This document shows positions 62,107 through 64,000 of a stretch of DNA of 64,000 nt, piece after piece (position 1 is the stretch's first letter; every line of letters starts with the position of its first letter). A program made the position numbers and the translations under genes. A model generated the notes under the pieces. The model worked only from the letters and a program-made list of their open reading frames with translations, did no database searches and was not told the DNA's origin. The stretch spans positions 1 through 64,000 of the forward strand of contig SUYM01000007.1 of the NCBI GenBank assembly GCA_015060455.1, read 5' to 3'. The stretch is from Bacteroidales bacterium (GTDB lineage: Bacteria > Bacteroidota > Bacteroidia > Bacteroidales > UBA932).

Positions 62107-62742
62107 ATGGCACTTTATTTAAGAAAGAAATTAGACAACAAAGCAGAAATTGCCGTTTGGCAGGTCACGGAGACCGAAGAGGAACTGATGGCTATCACCT
62201 CCGTTCCTACTGACGAACTTGAAGAGATAATGCTTTTCAGAAACGAAAGTCACAGAAGGCAGAAACTTGCCGTAAGAGCACTTATCAATGAGGTTTTTGA
62301 GGAAAAGATGTACCTCAACCATCATGACAACGGAAAGCCGTACCTTGAAAACTGCGCGACAACTATCAGCATAACCCACACAGACAAATACGTGGCTATA
62401 ATCATCCATGACGAGGAAGAAGTCGGAATAGATATAGAGGCTCTGGACAGAGATTTTGCAGCTGTGGAAAAGAAGGCGCTGTCGGAAGAGGAGATCGACG
62501 ACCTGGATGACGACAAGAAGAACGAGCAACTTGCTATCTACTGGTGCGCGAAGGAGGCCATCTTCAAGAGAATGTCACAGAACAGAGTGGATTTTGCCGA
62601 GCAGATCGAGGTGGAGAAATTCAACGTCAGAAAGGAAGGAGAACTGGAAGCGACCTTCATCCACAAGGACGAACACGAGGAGGATTTTGAACTCGAATAT
62701 ATGATGTTCGACCGCCATGTTCTTGTTTGGCTTGTAGGATAG
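62107..62742 (+). CDS. 4'-phosphopantetheinyl transferase superfamily protein
   Basis: A 211-residue Sfp/AcpT-like enzyme that transfers phosphopantetheine from CoA to carrier proteins. Hallmarks are GKPYLENCATTISITHTDKY, VGIDIEAL (about residue 107) and WCAKEAIFKRM (about residue 143). An acidic stretch separates them. It starts 27 bases after the ncRNA and may share its transcript. A strong terminator follows. Confidence 0.88.
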   Translation: MALYLRKKLDNKAEIAVWQVTETEEELMAITSVPTDELEEIMLFRNESHRRQKLAVRALINEVFEEKMYLNHHDNGKPYLENCATTISITHTDKYVAIIIHDEEEVGIDIEALDRDFAAVEKKALSEEEIDDLDDDKKNEQLAIYWCAKEAIFKRMSQNRVDFAEQIEVEKFNVRKEGELEATFIHKDEHEEDFELEYMMFDRHVLVWLVG

Positions 62743-62800
62743 GCAATAAAATAGAAATGTTAGCCAATTTATAGATTTTATAATTTAGACACAACTATAT

Positions 62801-62837
62801 ATGCCTGTTAACCAACGAGTTAACAGGCATTTTGTTT
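62801..62837 (+). terminator. Terminator after the phosphopantetheinyl transferase gene
   Basis: ATGCCTGTTAAC pairs with GTTAACAGGCAT around CAACGA and is followed by TTTTGTTTG. Confidence 0.85.
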
Positions 62838-62889
62838 GATTGTTAATAACTTTTATCTGATATATACGATAATGTTATGGTAATTGAAT

Positions 62890-62897
62890 TATCTTTG
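62890..62897 (+). promoter_or_regulatory. -7 box (TATCTTTG) of nrdD
   Basis: An exact TAnnTTTG match 97 bases before nrdD. The leader carries a CCAAGA-TAAA-TCTTGG palindrome (62902-62917) and an ACCGC/GCGGT pair (62947-62973). Either could be an operator or an RNA hairpin. Confidence 0.55.
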
Positions 62898-62994
62898 CCA
62901 TCCAAGATAAATCTTGGCATATAAATCCAATAGAAATAACCAACAGGACCGCGATTTTCGAGAGGATTGCGGTTGTAATTTACACTGACCGATT

Positions 62995-64000
62995 ATGGTA
63001 AAGCATGTAGTAAAACGCGACGGTAGGGTCGTGATGTTTGACAAGAGAAAGATTGTTGACGCCGTTCTGAAGGCGATGGATGTTACAGAGCAGGGAGAAG
63101 ATATCGTACTCGCTGCCGAGATTGCCTCTGCCGTATCTAAAATCGATATGGAGAACATGAGCGTGGAGGACATTCAGGACCAGGTGGAGAACGAACTCAT
63201 GAACAGCCCTCGTAAGGAGGTCGCAAAGAAGTATATCGCTTACCGTAATCAGCGTAACCTTGCCCGCAAGGCAAAGTCGCGCGAAATCTTCCAGGAGATC
63301 ATCGATGCCCAGGCAACCGAGATCACCCGAGAGAATGCGAACATGAATGCCGACACCCCTGCCGGCATGATGATGAAGTTCGCTTCGGAATCGACCAAGT
63401 CGTATGTAGATGAGTGTCTTCTTGCAGACGATGTCAAGGATGCTGTCAAGAACAACTATATCCATATACATGACAAGGACTATTACCCTACAAAGAGCCT
63501 TACCTGCATCCAGCACCCTCTCGACAAGATTCTGGAAGACGGTTTCTTTGCCGGCCATGGCGAGTCACGCCCGGCAAAGAGAATCGAGACAGCCAGCATC
63601 CTCGGCTGTATTTCCATGGAGACCGTACAGAACGAGATGCACGGAGGTCAGGCCATCCCTGCATTCGATTTCTATATGGCACCTTTCGTAAGACGTTCAT
63701 TCCAGGAAGAACTCGACAAGATCGGTGAAATCAATGGAGAAGACTATTCAAGACTCTACAACACTCCTATCGATGATTATCTCAGACGTGACCTCGTGGG
63801 CATTCAGGGAGACGACAGGGTGATCCAGCATGCAATCAACATGACCGTAAGCCGCGTACACCAGTCTATGGAGGCTTTCGTTCACAATATGAACTCAATC
63901 CACTCACGTGGTGGAAACCAGGTAGTATTCAGTTCGATCAACTATGGAACCGACACCTCAGCAGAGGGACGATGCGTCATCCGCGAGATTCTTAACACCA
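62995..64000 (+). CDS. nrdD: Anaerobic ribonucleoside-triphosphate reductase (partial)
   Basis: The first 335 residues of the oxygen-sensitive class III reductase, which makes deoxynucleotides through a glycyl radical. An ATP-cone domain covers residues 1-95 (VVKRDGRVVMFDKRKIVDAV). The reductase core follows (YIHIHDKDYYPTKSLTCIQH, TASILGCISMETVQNEMHGG-QAIPAFD, NSIHSRGGNQVVFSS). The gene runs off the right edge, so the glycyl radical loop is not visible. It fits an anaerobe. Confidence 0.93.
   Translation, partial: MVKHVVKRDGRVVMFDKRKIVDAVLKAMDVTEQGEDIVLAAEIASAVSKIDMENMSVEDIQDQVENELMNSPRKEVAKKYIAYRNQRNLARKAKSREIFQEIIDAQATEITRENANMNADTPAGMMMKFASESTKSYVDECLLADDVKDAVKNNYIHIHDKDYYPTKSLTCIQHPLDKILEDGFFAGHGESRPAKRIETASILGCISMETVQNEMHGGQAIPAFDFYMAPFVRRSFQEELDKIGEINGEDYSRLYNTPIDDYLRRDLVGIQGDDRVIQHAINMTVSRVHQSMEAFVHNMNSIHSRGGNQVVFSSINYGTDTSAEGRCVIREILNT

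Overview
The window is a chromosomal segment of a Bacteroidota bacterium, most likely a gut-type member of the order Bacteroidales. Three things point there. SusC/SusD with a hybrid two-component regulator form a polysaccharide utilization locus (PUL). Several gene families are typical of the phylum: FISUMP lipoproteins, a PG0541-like protein, DUF2723, DUF4271 and HigBA/ORF6N proteins. Many genes are preceded by the Bacteroidota promoter (TTTG, about 19-20 bases, TAnnTTTG). The genus cannot be fixed from the sequence alone.

Layout. 1-1300: the start of a Fic-like gene, tRNA-Met and tRNA-Gln, a 17-bp copy of the tRNA-Met 3' end with its own terminator, and a 393-bp element with inverted ends. 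1309-9270: housekeeping genes (radA, a phosphoesterase, rsmE) and a compact minus-strand operon trxA - outer membrane barrel - polyprenyl synthase - holB - ricT-like - trmB. 9415-16531: a tripartite RND efflux operon with a PG0541-like accessory gene, divergent from an AraC regulator. 16506-18742: lgt and pgk.

19085-38025: a minus-strand PUL of ten genes in transcription order: GH88 glycuronyl hydrolase, S1/P1 nuclease, SusC, SusD, heparinase-fold lyase, 49-residue peptide, FISUMP lipoprotein, second lyase, second FISUMP lipoprotein, hybrid two-component sensor. The last four genes are joined by TAATG stop/start overlaps. Lyases plus GH88 point to a uronic-acid-containing glycan. 38181-39698: an IS200-like (RAYT-type) tyrosine transposase gene with a small partner ORF, bracketed by short hairpin repeats (REPs) that also occur at 18.9-19.1 kb and 60.1-60.2 kb. 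39713-46230: an accessory zone with a second S1/P1 nuclease, two tandem mosaic ORF6N proteins, HigBA, a lipocalin-like gene with an internal stop, a second inverted-end element, a third FISUMP lipoprotein and a HEPN-like gene.

46672-64000: mostly core genes (methyltransferase, DUF2723, SUI1, DUF4271, hemD-like, rnpA, yidD, lepA, an ECF sigma factor with a probable anti-sigma and a Spy-like protein, AAA ATPase, trmN6-like, lolD-like, tRNA-Pro, mdh, phosphopantetheinyl transferase, nrdD). A rod-like noncoding RNA, probably 6S RNA, lies between mdh and the phosphopantetheinyl transferase.

The most striking feature at genome scale is the load of short dispersed repeats: at least three unrelated families. 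One (core TCATCCTGAGC) has expanded in frame inside the trmN6-like coding sequence. No CRISPR array, integrase gene or complete insertion sequence was seen.
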